From a virus, in IMG/VR virus record IMGVR_UViG_3300031576_000180, positions 1 to 37,990 of that record: 37,990 nucleotides of DNA; one strand, given 5' to 3'. The position numbers were made by a program, and so were the translations under genes. Shown piece after piece: positions 30,906 through 36,962 of the stretch (position 1 is its first letter; each line of letters starts with the position of its first letter). A model generated the notes under the pieces. That model was not told the DNA's origin. It saw only the letters and a list, made by a program, of their open reading frames with translations, and made no database searches.

Positions 30906-31568
30906 TCAATGCTCCGCCGCGTAGCCCTCGACGGCTGTTTTTTCTGTTCGCCCTTGCTTGCCGCTGTTTTTGCTGTTATTTGGGGATGTTTGTCGGAAAG
31001 AAGGTGGTTCGCCTATTGGGGCGGGGGGGTAATTGCCGCGCCCGATCTCGGCTAACATCCGGGCCGCAGACCAACCCTCAGCGGGTGAGGTGCTGGCCCG
31101 TTCAATGCTCACCCTCAGCCAGCCCTTGTCCTCCAGCGGTTCGGCAAATCCGCCCTCGAAGGCAGGCCAGGTCAGGAGTGCGCGGAGACATCCCTGATAG
31201 GTGAAATTGTCGCTATTGACGGCGACGTATTCCAGACAGATCGTCCAAAACTCTACCCAGCGGTAGAGGCGCTGGGCGTTCGGGTCAATGACAGTTTCGG
31301 CGCTCGAAGATTGCTCTTTCTCTCCGAGCCATAATCCCCGGTACTGCCTGGCCTCGGCCTTCACCCGCTCGGCCTCGGAGAGGTGGGTCATCAGTTCCCG
31401 GTAAACGGAGGGCCAGCACAGAATGATGTAAGTCAATGAGGATGCAATCCCCCACGTTGGCAGAGCGAACCAGTAATCTCCCGGCCTCGCAGTAGGATGA
31501 AAGGGGGAGTATCCGAGTGCAATCAGGCAAGCGGATAGAAACCCCACAATCAACGATAGCCTAAACAT
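30906..31568 (-). CDS. Membrane-anchored hypothetical protein, 220 aa
   Basis: Two predicted membrane helices near the start (LSLIVGFLSACLIALGY at about 4-20 and WFALPTWGIASSLTYIILCW at about 32-51) are followed by a soluble part with VEFWTICLEYVAVNSDNFTYQG and SIERASTSPAEGWSAARMLAEIGRGNYPPAPIG and a charged disordered tail. The soluble part looks helical but I cannot assign a known domain. It is the last gene of the leftward operon from 35443, so it could belong to lysis or host membrane interaction; this is inference. The end meets the late operon tail-to-tail. Confidence 0.65.
   Translation of the reverse strand: MFRLSLIVGFLSACLIALGYSPFHPTARPGDYWFALPTWGIASSLTYIILCWPSVYRELMTHLSEAERVKAEARQYRGLWLGEKEQSSSAETVIDPNAQRLYRWVEFWTICLEYVAVNSDNFTYQGCLRALLTWPAFEGGFAEPLEDKGWLRVSIERASTSPAEGWSAARMLAEIGRGNYPPAPIGEPPSFRQTSPNNSKNSGKQGRTEKTAVEGYAAEH
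30923..30943 (+). terminator. Weak terminator after the late operon
   Basis: A 4-bp stem (AGCC/GGCT) with a loop is followed by six T residues on the + strand, 30 bases after the last late gene. It lies inside the opposing gene. The stem is short, so this is only a candidate. Confidence 0.3.
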
Positions 31569-31571
31569 AGC

Positions 31572-31694
31572 CTACGATTTCTTAATTCTCTTTTCGATCA
31601 TATCGGCAATGCCACCCATCGCCAGCACGATGCTGACGACGATACCGGCCAGAGCAATAATAATGATCGTCTCTTGCATTGTGAATGGGAACAT
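31572..31694 (-). CDS. 40-residue single-span membrane peptide (holin-like candidate)
   Basis: ATG 31694 is preceded by the perfect ribosome site AGGAGGAGAT and the frame ends at TAG 31572. The peptide has one hydrophobic span (IIIIALAGIVVSIVLAMGGIA) with a charged C-terminus (EKRIKKS), the architecture of very small phage holins or holin-like peptides. It stands directly before the membrane-anchored gene at 30906-31568. Too short for most automatic gene calls, but the ribosome site makes it credible. The lysis role is inference. Confidence 0.65.
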   Translation of the reverse strand: MFPFTMQETIIIIALAGIVVSIVLAMGGIADMIEKRIKKS

Positions 31695-31702
31695 ATCTCC
31701 TC

Positions 31703-31864
31703 CTATTTGAAACTATCGTCCAGCCAGAGTTTTGATGCCTCAAAGCCGTGATAGACAATCACGGCGAATGCAATTTCTCCCTTATCGTAGCGAAAGTTTT
31801 GTTCGGCGGCAGCTTTTTCCATCAGCTTTCTAATTTTTCCACTTTCTTCGTTTTCGTAGTGCAT
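31703..31864 (-). CDS. Small hypothetical protein, 53 aa
   Basis: The frame runs from ATG 31864 (ribosome site AGGAGA 7-8 bases upstream) to TAG 31703. The peptide is charged, with a helical start (ENEESGKIRKLMEKAAAEQ) and a strand-like aromatic middle (IAFAVIVYHGFEASKLW). Not recognised. It sits 8 bases upstream of the membrane peptide gene. Lower GC than the flanks. Confidence 0.55.
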   Translation of the reverse strand: MHYENEESGKIRKLMEKAAAEQNFRYDKGEIAFAVIVYHGFEASKLWLDDSFK

Positions 31865-31873
31865 CGTAATCTC

Positions 31874-32266
31874 CTAAAAGTCTATCGTATTCACCGGCCA
31901 GATGGTGTTGAGCGGCTTTTCCTCAGAGTTGAATTGCTTGAAATTATCTAATAAAAGAATCAGTTTTTCTATTTTTGAATTTATTTGCAACCGGTAACCT
32001 AATGAAGATATTGGCATTCCAGGTTTAGAGTTGTCTCCAAGAACAAAATCGTGGTAATTGAGGCCAGCGTTAGTAAGAATGTCTAGATAGAAAGCCCACG
32101 TCATCTTGCCGCTATTTCTAAGATATGGCCCGCCCACGATGAAAAATGTTCCATCGCCTAGCTTCTCCAAACCCCGCGTTTTTACAATCTCAACAAATTC
32201 GTCGAAACTACGTATTCCTGCTCGTCTCAAATTTTCTCGCGCTTTTGCCGGCAATGTGCTTTTCAT
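31874..32266 (-). CDS. Hypothetical protein, 130 aa, AT-richer than flanks
   Basis: Unrecognised. The start overlaps the end of the upstream gene (ATGA at 32264-32266). The sequence begins with a basic helix (LPAKARENLRRAGIRSFDEF), which is a little like a short helix-hairpin module, then a strand-rich middle and a long hydrophobic helix (KIEKLILLLDNFKQF). The codon use is AT-richer than in the neighbours, which suggests a different origin. Confidence 0.65.
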   Translation of the reverse strand: MKSTLPAKARENLRRAGIRSFDEFVEIVKTRGLEKLGDGTFFIVGGPYLRNSGKMTWAFYLDILTNAGLNYHDFVLGDNSKPGMPISSLGYRLQINSKIEKLILLLDNFKQFNSEEKPLNTIWPVNTIDF

Positions 32267-32763
32267 AGTTTGTACTCTACTCGCTCCACCAGCGCCCGCC
32301 GCAGTTCGGCCAGCGGCAGGTCGCGCCAGCGGGTCGGCGGGTTGGCGCGGACGAGGCGGATTGTCGAAAGGCCGAGAGCGCGGCGAACGGCGTTACGCTT
32401 AGGCTCCTTTCCGGCAATCACTCTCTGTATTGTAGCATGAGAGATTTTCACTCCCGACTTGCTAAATTTTTCGGCAATCACCCGAAGCGTTTTTGTGGCG
32501 TTCATGTCCGTTAGCACGTTTATCAATTCCGAGAACTTGTACGCGGCGGGTACAAGGTTTCTGGCGCGATTGGCGGGTAAATTTTTCGAGTTGGCGGATG
32601 TCATTTCAACTCCATCTCGCTCTGCTCGGCCCTCTCCCCTCCAGACGGCCACGAATGCGAAACAAACCGACAGCACGAGCATCGTGATGAACACCGCTTC
32701 CCAGGCGCGGCGCTGGCGGCGGGTGCGCGAGTTGTTGCGGGCGATGTGATTTTCAATTTTCAT
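32263..32763 (-). CDS. HTH regulator with optional N-terminal membrane segment, 166 aa
   Basis: The long form starts at ATG 32763 (ATGA overlap; GAGGG upstream). Residues 20-42 are a membrane helix (AVFITMLVLSVCFAFVAVW). A second in-frame ATG at 32604 (residue 54) has GGAG five bases upstream, an ideal site, and would give a 112-residue soluble protein. The C-terminal half has an HTH-like LRVIAEKFSKSGVKISHATIQRVIAGKEPKRNAVRRALGL, similar to an XRE-type turn, so a DNA-binding role is likely. Alternative starts could give membrane-bound and free forms. A role in repression at the palindrome 2568-2591 is possible but not shown. Confidence 0.62.
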   Translation of the reverse strand: MKIENHIARNNSRTRRQRRAWEAVFITMLVLSVCFAFVAVWRGEGRAERDGVEMTSANSKNLPANRARNLVPAAYKFSELINVLTDMNATKTLRVIAEKFSKSGVKISHATIQRVIAGKEPKRNAVRRALGLSTIRLVRANPPTRWRDLPLAELRRALVERVEYKL

Positions 32764-32954
32764 TCAGCCCTCTTGTGTAGAAACAAATTAGTGGCCCGGC
32801 AAACGACTTTCCCGCCAGAGGCAACATCCGCAATGTAATACCATGTACATTCGACGATTTGAACGACGTATTCCTCTGCCGGTTTTTCAGATTTGCAATC
32901 CGGACACTGACAACCAACATAATGAGTATGAGTTATCTGATTTGATTTCTTCAT
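32760..32954 (-). CDS. Zinc-knuckle protein, 64-67 aa
   Basis: The sequence contains GCQCPDCKSEK (CxCxxC), then VVQIVECTWYYIADVASGGKVVCRATNLF, with further cysteines that could complete a zinc site. The first ATG (32963) overlaps the preceding stop as ATGA but lies directly at the ribosome site AGAAGGA; the second ATG (32954) has a better distance and is used here. Function unknown; small zinc proteins are frequent in phage early operons. Confidence 0.65.
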   Translation of the reverse strand: MKKSNQITHTHYVGCQCPDCKSEKPAEEYVVQIVECTWYYIADVASGGKVVCRATNLFLHKRAE

Positions 32955-32959
32955 TTTTT

Positions 32960-33232
32960 TCATTCCTTCTGTTTATCCTCTTTAGACGGGGCGACCATCC
33001 ATGACAACGCGAGTGGATTGGCCCGGCCCTCTCTAACTTGCGCCTCGTCAATTGTTAGGCCGCCATTACTCCCGCTGTGTGTTGCGCTGATGTCGTCTCC
33101 AACATTCAAAACGACGATCTCCAATCCCGTCGAATAGCCGATGATGATCCGCCTCCGGCAGGAGGGGCAACCCCACTCCTCCGCGCCGGATGGATAGGTG
33201 CGTTCAAGCGTCATCCGATGGGTATTATTCAT
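32960..33232 (-). CDS. Small zinc-ribbon-like protein, 90 aa
   Basis: One CPSC knuckle (WGCPSCRRRIIIGYSTG) at about 21-27 with strongly basic residues after it, then a strand-rich part and an acidic tail (APSKEDKQKE). The remaining zinc ligands are not evident, so it may be a half ribbon. Start overlaps the upstream stop (ATGA). Not recognised beyond this. Confidence 0.62.
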   Translation of the reverse strand: MNNTHRMTLERTYPSGAEEWGCPSCRRRIIIGYSTGLEIVVLNVGDDISATHSGSNGGLTIDEAQVREGRANPLALSWMVAPSKEDKQKE

Positions 33233-33423
33233 TCGTTAATCTCCGGGAGCGGCAGGGCACGCAGTTCTGAAGCCAGGAGCGGCCAGCGGGGATGACAAAT
33301 CAGATCGGAGATTTCTCTGGCGACTTCGAGCAACTTCAATTCACCATACCGCTTGCCTTCTTTCTTTGATGCGAACCGGACGCCGTCAATGATAACTGGC
33401 TCGGCCCTGTACTTTGCTGTCAC
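33229..33423 (-). CDS. N-terminal fragment of a DUF1064 phage nuclease, 64 aa
   Basis: GTG 33423 overlaps the preceding stop as GTGA. Residues 1-45 are a good match to the start of DUF1064 phage proteins: AEPVIIDGVRFASKKEGKRYGELKLLE, then VAREISDLICHPRWPL. Full members have about 110 residues, with a PD-(D/E)XK nuclease core (DF.Y then VEDVKG) after this point, and act on branched or phage DNA. Here the protein ends at residue 64 with a proline-rich end and the core is absent in the sequence that follows. Either a truncated pseudogene or a retained fragment. Confidence 0.7.
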   Translation of the reverse strand: MTAKYRAEPVIIDGVRFASKKEGKRYGELKLLEVAREISDLICHPRWPLLASELRALPLPEINE

Positions 33424-34025
33424 GCCTTCACTCCTTCCCCAAACAGCGCCAGCGCCTTCTCGATGGCGGCGTGGGCCGCCGACAGGAACGGGCGCGCGGC
33501 GGGCGGGACGTTATCGCTATCGGCCAGGTCTTTCAAGCTGTCATCAATGCGCGAGAGTTTATCCGCCCACGTCCGTTTTTGTTTGGGCGGTGTCTCATCG
33601 GCATACTCGGCGGCAAACTCCAGCGCCCGCTCCCGGTGTGCCGGTTCAATTTCATTTCCGGGCCGCCATCCGCTTCGCCGCCGCGCTTCGGACAGTTGAT
33701 GCCAGGTCACATTCTCCGGCAGTTGGTCGTGCATCGTCTGAAAGAATTCCCAGTTCCAGCACATCGCGCTAATGCTCTCGCGCCGCATTCCAATATCGTC
33801 AGCAAATGCCGAGAGCGTGCCGAGCGTTTCGCTTTTGCGCGGGCGTCCGCCGATAGGCCGCGACGTTCTGACGAATGACGCCAATTCGCCAAGCGCCCAT
33901 GACCATTTATCCCGCTCTTCCACAAACATCACGCCCATTGAAATGGCGGCTTCCCAGTCGGACAGGGCCGCTATTTGCGGAGAATAATCGGCAACGGAAA
34001 CTGTTTTTTCTGGCACAGTATTCAT
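33420..34025 (-). CDS. HTH-containing DNA-binding protein, 201 aa
   Basis: ATG 34025 overlaps the upstream stop as ATGA. The N-terminal half has AISMGVMFVEERDKWSWALGELASFV and LGTLSAFADDIGMRRESISAMCWNWEFFQ, an HTH of the kind seen in phage replication or partition-linked proteins, followed by WHQLSEARRRSGW. A charged linker and a helical C-terminal part with KQKRTWADKLSRIDDSLKDL complete it. The pattern resembles proteins that recognise phage DNA during replication or repress early genes. The specific target is unknown. Confidence 0.65.
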   Translation of the reverse strand: MNTVPEKTVSVADYSPQIAALSDWEAAISMGVMFVEERDKWSWALGELASFVRTSRPIGGRPRKSETLGTLSAFADDIGMRRESISAMCWNWEFFQTMHDQLPENVTWHQLSEARRRSGWRPGNEIEPAHRERALEFAAEYADETPPKQKRTWADKLSRIDDSLKDLADSDNVPPAARPFLSAAHAAIEKALALFGEGVKA

Positions 34026-34357
34026 TGTGAAATTAGCTCCGTCTGCAATTGCCATTCGCCAACCAAATAGATTCTACCCGACTCCACCCGGCGCGAGTAG
34101 GGCTTGCCGGGCATCTCCGGTTGCCGCTCGATGTAAGTCGTTCCGCCCGGCGCGCCCAACAGTTCTGTCACCGTCTTCCACTCTGACGGGTCGGGCGCAA
34201 TGTCCACCCGCGAGATTTCCAGGTGACACATGTCGTCACTCGTGACCCTGATATGAATAGACAAACCGCCCCGGAGCGGTTGGGCGAAGGCGCGTCCCCG
34301 GTGGGCGCGGGCGTCGGCCAACAGGTCGGTCAGGATTTCTTTGAGGGCTGTTTTCAT
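34022..34357 (-). CDS. Hypothetical protein, 111 aa
   Basis: ATG 34357 is chosen because AAGGTG precedes it and it overlaps the upstream stop (ATGA). Helical start (KTALKEILTDLLADARAHRG), then beta-rich body (LSIHIRVTSDDMCHLEISRVDI, TTYIERQPEMPGKPYSRRVESGRIYLVGEWQLQ). No known domain. Coupled into the long leftward chain. Confidence 0.65.
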   Translation of the reverse strand: MKTALKEILTDLLADARAHRGRAFAQPLRGGLSIHIRVTSDDMCHLEISRVDIAPDPSEWKTVTELLGAPGGTTYIERQPEMPGKPYSRRVESGRIYLVGEWQLQTELISQ

Positions 34358-34566
34358 ATCACCTTCTCCCCGCCGCCCCACTCGACGCCAAAATAAACAT
34401 TGAACACAATCAGCCCGCAGTCGCCAATGTCACCCCGCGTTTGCCGCCAGCGGATGCCGACGATGACCACGCCCGACACGATGACGCCGAGCAGGATACC
34501 CCACAGCGGGTAATCGGCATCGGTGACGTTGCCGATGAAAATTTGTGGCTGAAGTTGCTTTATCAT
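34354..34566 (-). CDS. Single-span membrane protein, 70 aa
   Basis: ATG 34566 overlaps the upstream stop as ATGA, while the longer frame to 34635 would run far into the neighbour. A hydrophobic span (PLWGILLGVIVSGVVIVGI) at about 23-41 is followed by a basic segment (RWRQTRG) and a short strand-rich end. Could be a minor membrane or holin-like component. No family recognised. Confidence 0.65.
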   Translation of the reverse strand: MIKQLQPQIFIGNVTDADYPLWGILLGVIVSGVVIVGIRWRQTRGDIGDCGLIVFNVYFGVEWGGGEKVI

Positions 34567-35099
34567 TTCGCCGCCTTTCGCTTCGCCAGCCACTCGGCCC
34601 GGATGCGGGCGTTCTCGGCGCGCTCCTCGTCCCACTCCTCAATAGTCCGGCCCTCCAAATAATCCACCGGTTCGTTCCTGGATAGTTGCACCGCCCGATA
34701 CGCCTTGATGCGCCCGGCGATGCTATACGCACTCTGACATTTTTTGCACGGCCCGGCCCACTCTGGGTCTGATTTCATTTTCTCTATCAGCCCTTCAACC
34801 GCCTCGATGTCTCCGTCGCATTCTATCAGCACTTGGCGGGCGGCCTGCCGCATCGTGCCTTGCACTCCCGGCCCGGCGGCCAAGTAATTCACTCCCCACA
34901 GTTCGCCTATCAAATGCGCTATCCGCCGGTTGGCCTGGGCATTTGCATGATGCTGGCTGTAGAGAGCGCCGGGTGATTCTGTTTCTCCGGGCCGAAGCTC
35001 ATCCAACGCCTTGCCGTCTTGCTTTCGGCGCGGCCCAAGCCATTTGCTAAGGTCATTGGATTCGCCGGGATAAGGTGGAGAGAGTGGAGCGGTTGTCAT
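34563..35099 (-). CDS. Hypothetical helical protein with CxxC, 178 aa
   Basis: ATG 35099 with AGGAGA upstream. The protein is mainly helical: LDELRPGETESPGALYSQHHANAQANRRIAHLIGELWG, then GTMRQAARQVLIECDGDIEAVEGLIEKMKSD, PCKKCQSAYSIAGRIKAY and an acidic, then basic C-terminal helix (EEWDEERAENARIRAEWLAKRKAAK). One CxxC knuckle (PCKKC) only. It may be a replication accessory protein, by position and helical content, but I cannot name a family. Confidence 0.65.
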   Translation of the reverse strand: MTTAPLSPPYPGESNDLSKWLGPRRKQDGKALDELRPGETESPGALYSQHHANAQANRRIAHLIGELWGVNYLAAGPGVQGTMRQAARQVLIECDGDIEAVEGLIEKMKSDPEWAGPCKKCQSAYSIAGRIKAYRAVQLSRNEPVDYLEGRTIEEWDEERAENARIRAEWLAKRKAAK

Positions 35100-35101
35100 G
35101 A

Positions 35102-35443
35102 TTATCTCCTAAGCGAATGTTTGTAACAATAAGTGCCGCCGCGCATGGCCCATGACGAACACCTTTTTCCGTCCGACACAAAGGCACATCGTCTGCTATC
35201 TCCTTCACTGCCCATCGTCTCTTGTGGCACGCGCCAGTCATAATCTTTGGCTGGCTTGGGCAGGTGAATTATCTCGTCCTCTTCGGGCTGTCCATCCTCA
35301 TCTATTCCGCGTGCGCCTCGACAATCGGGATAAGTGCCACAGCCCCAGAAAGGTTTCTAGGTCTGATTTTCTTTTGGCCGCCTGAGCGTCATCTTCGCTC
35401 CGCATAGCGGGCAGTACGGCTCTGGCTTGGTTCTGATGTTCAT
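35102..35443 (-). pseudogene. Topoisomerase-type zinc-ribbon gene interrupted by an in-frame TAG
   Basis: From ATG 35443 the frame encodes PYCPLCGAKMTLRRPKENQT, then TAG (35359-35357), then in the same frame KPFWGCGTYPDCRGARGIDEDG and, after a linker, RCAFVSDGKRCSSWAMRGG ending TYCYKH and stop TAA 35104-35102. CPLCG plus FWGC..YPDCRG is the four-cysteine ribbon of topoisomerase I C-terminal domains, so the reading frame clearly continues across the stop. TAG replaces what is often Trp or a polar residue at this place and can arise from TGG by one change. Since other genes use TAG as a true stop, a nonsense mutation or suppression is more likely than reassignment. A second C..C..C..H zinc module follows. 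Confidence 0.75.
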
Positions 35444-35900
35444 CGTGTAACTCGCTTCCTGTTGTAGCCTTCTGCGGGTAAGCTGTAGGCCATACCTCCC
35501 CCCCACTTAGGGGGAGAGATAGGGGTTACAGCCTACTGCGGTACAAGGTAGTCTTTACAGGTCACTACACCCGAGGCCGTTGGTTTGTGTCCAACGAACA
35601 CCCTACAGCCGCCGCTCATGGATAGCTCAAACGCGCCCAGGTCTGTCAATACTTACCGCTCGCTATCCACGCCCGGCCCGAAGGCCGCAGGACGGGGAGT
35701 GTTTTGAATCTGGGTCGGCGGATTTCTCGTGCATGGTTAGAGGCCGGTATGTTCGCTTCATTGTTTATCTTACGGCCCGTTTCCATCGTCGGCGCGGGAC
35801 TTCCGGCATTACCCTGCCCGCTGTTCCGGTCTGCGCCGCGCCGCGTTCGTCGTTGCTATGTAGCCCGCCGGAGGCGCGGCGGCGGGCGTTGGATGAATCA
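35444..35900. other. Structured non-coding region between the zinc-ribbon gene and the HNH gene
   Basis: I see no convincing gene here. Three hairpins are clear: a compound stem at 35478-35536 (outer 10 bp with one mismatch, 35478-35487 with 35527-35536; inner CTCCCCC/GGGGGAG at 35496-35502 and 35510-35516), CGTTGG/CCAACG at 35578-35583 and 35591-35596, and GCCCGCCG/CGGCGGGC at 35863-35870 and 35880-35887. It could be an mRNA leader, a small RNA or an origin. No known RNA family could be recognised. Confidence 0.5.
35619..35649 (-). promoter_or_regulatory. Weak promoter candidate for the leftward operon
   Basis: Minus-strand TTGACA (35649-35644) is a perfect -35 box, with TATCCA 19 bases downstream (35624-35619). 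The -10 box is poor and the spacing long. It would transcribe the structured region and then the zinc-ribbon gene and followers. Confidence 0.35.
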
Positions 35901-35901
35901 A

Positions 35902-35939
35902 AACGCGGCTCACCGGCTGTCCTCAGCCGGTGGCCGCGT
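35902..35939 (-). terminator. Intrinsic terminator of the HNH gene
   Basis: A 16-bp stem (ACGCGGC and CACCGGCTG paired with CAGCCGGTG and GCCGCGT, one bulged T) has a TCCT loop and is followed on the minus strand by TTTTGATTC. It begins inside the last codons and includes the stop of the HNH gene, so that gene is a closed unit. Confidence 0.78.
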
Positions 35940-36417
35940 CAAAATTTGTTACTGCAAACCCTCCAAATAATTCTCGTGCTTTTTCATCATAGGCGCGAGC
36001 GGCATCTTTTGGATTATCGAAAGTCCCAATACGAATGTCCCTGTTGGCGAATCCTATTTGAGCAAACCAGTTTTTGTTGTTTTTGCTCCAGAATACTCCC
36101 TTATATCCAGAAGTGTTGTTGGTTTGCTTCCCTCTATTGGCTAGGTTCTGACTGTGACTGCATACTCGAAGGTTAAGGCGTCTATTATCTCGTCTGTTAC
36201 CATTGGCGTGATCTATCTTGTCAGATGTAGATAATGCCCTTCCAGAAATTCTTTCAGCTATAACACGGTGCATTAGTAAAAGGGTTGGATTTGGGAATTT
36301 GCCAATCATTCTTTGGGCATATCCAGCATTATGACGATTCCATTTGAATTTACAAAGGTCTGCATCTTCGTCGTCAATAATAGCGGTTGTGTTTTTTGTG
36401 AGCGGGATGGTAATCAT
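35923..36417 (-). CDS. HNH homing endonuclease with AP2 DNA-binding domain
   Basis: 164 residues. Residues 45-90 contain the HNH_3-type core: LLMHRVIAERI, then DKIDHANGNRRDNRRLNLRVCSHSQN. Residues about 98-155 are an AP2 domain (GYKGVFWSKNNKNWFAQIGF, IRIGTFDNPKDAARAYDEKARELFG). HNH-AP2 proteins are free-standing homing endonucleases common in phages; they cleave an unoccupied target site and spread their own gene. AT-richer codon use, an own promoter (36585-36614), a leader hairpin and a terminator fused to the stop codon show a self-contained mobile unit. No flanking intron or split gene could be recognised. Confidence 0.9.
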   Translation of the reverse strand: MITIPLTKNTTAIIDDEDADLCKFKWNRHNAGYAQRMIGKFPNPTLLLMHRVIAERISGRALSTSDKIDHANGNRRDNRRLNLRVCSHSQNLANRGKQTNNTSGYKGVFWSKNNKNWFAQIGFANRDIRIGTFDNPKDAARAYDEKARELFGGFAVTNFDAATG

Positions 36418-36428
36418 AAAACAAAAAA

Positions 36429-36521
36429 CCTCTTGAGTCTGTCCGCTTGGCCGCTTGGCTAAAACATTTCCCCGCTGACGTTCGGGTACATGAGTTGGCG
36501 AAAGCGGGCAGACTCAAAAGG
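36429..36521 (-). promoter_or_regulatory. Leader stem-loop that covers the HNH ribosome site
   Basis: Two 20-base arms, 36429-36448 and 36502-36521, pair with one mismatch and one G-T pair around a 53-base loop. In the minus-strand RNA the 3' arm ends in AAGAGG, the only ribosome site for ATG 36417, followed by TTTTTTG. A tandem CCGCTTGG (36443-36450 and 36451-36458) gives alternative pairing, and CCCG/CGGG forms an inner hairpin. The structure can act as a ribosome-site block or an attenuator. Confidence 0.7.
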
Positions 36522-36584
36522 TCTTTCCGTTTCACGTCAGATAGGGTAGCCAGCCCCGGCCTAAGCCTTTATTTGATTGAGCTA

Positions 36585-36614
36585 ATTGTACTCCAGATGA
36601 TAGTTCATTGTCAA
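36585..36614 (-). promoter_or_regulatory. Strong sigma70-type promoter of the HNH gene
   Basis: On the minus strand TTGACA (36614-36609) and TACAAT (36590-36585) are separated by 18 bases. Transcription would start near 36578 and give a leader of about 160 bases containing the 36429-36521 stem-loop. The nearby AT-rich region is unlike its flanks. Confidence 0.75.
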
Positions 36615-36664
36615 CATGCTCGTATTGTATTGGAATCCGCGCTCCGGCGCAAGTGGGAAACGAG

Positions 36665-36886
36665 TCACTTCTCTGCCCGGTCGGGCCGCGTGGCCCTGAG
36701 ATACTCCAGCACTTCCAGAAGTTCCCGCCGCCGGTGTCTCAGCCGCGCCCACGTGAAATGATCGTCATCCGCCGCCATCCCCATTGACGCCCGCCACGTG
36801 CTCCACCTGATCAGCCAGTCGCATAACTCGGCAGTCCAGGCCAGCCCGTAGCGGGCGACGGCGCGGCTCTGGGCGGAAGCGGTCAT
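36665..36886 (-). CDS. Hypothetical basic aromatic protein, 73 aa
   Basis: ATG 36886 is used; the longer frame (to 37045) would run into the SSB-like gene. The protein has SAQSRAVARYGLAWTAELCDWLIRWSTWRASMGMAADDDHFTW, then a very basic helix (RLRHRRRELLEVLEYLRATRPDRAEK). Trp-rich and helical; not recognised. There is no clear ribosome site. It lies after a strong hairpin (36909-36939) downstream of the SSB-like gene, so it may be an end-of-operon gene. Confidence 0.5.
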   Translation of the reverse strand: MTASAQSRAVARYGLAWTAELCDWLIRWSTWRASMGMAADDDHFTWARLRHRRRELLEVLEYLRATRPDRAEK

Positions 36887-36908
36887 GGCGCTTTGATTAG
36901 CTCGGTTT

Positions 36909-36939
36909 CGGCGGCCCGCTCCCTGCTCGCGGGCCGCCG
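36909..36939 (-). terminator. Strong hairpin after the SSB-like gene
   Basis: CGGCGGCCCGC (36909-36919) pairs perfectly over 11 bases with 36929-36939 around a 9-base loop. No T-tract follows on either strand, so it may be an mRNA-stabilising or pausing hairpin and not a true terminator. Confidence 0.5.
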
Positions 36940-36962
36940 CTTCGTGTGCCGCGGTTCCCCGG

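Noticed and set aside
35102-35443. Genome-wide reassignment of TAG
   Set aside because: Capsid, metallopeptidase-like and other structural genes end in TAG directly before the next gene's ribosome site, so TAG works as a stop here.
35580-36176. + strand frame of 198 codons in the structured region
   Set aside because: It overlaps the HNH-AP2 gene antisense and its own sequence has no domain; many Arg, Cys and Ser residues are typical of chance frames in GC-rich DNA.
36418-36660. Group I intron around the HNH gene
   Set aside because: I could not find the conserved core elements or two exon halves of a gene; the structure is better explained as a leader of a free-standing endonuclease.
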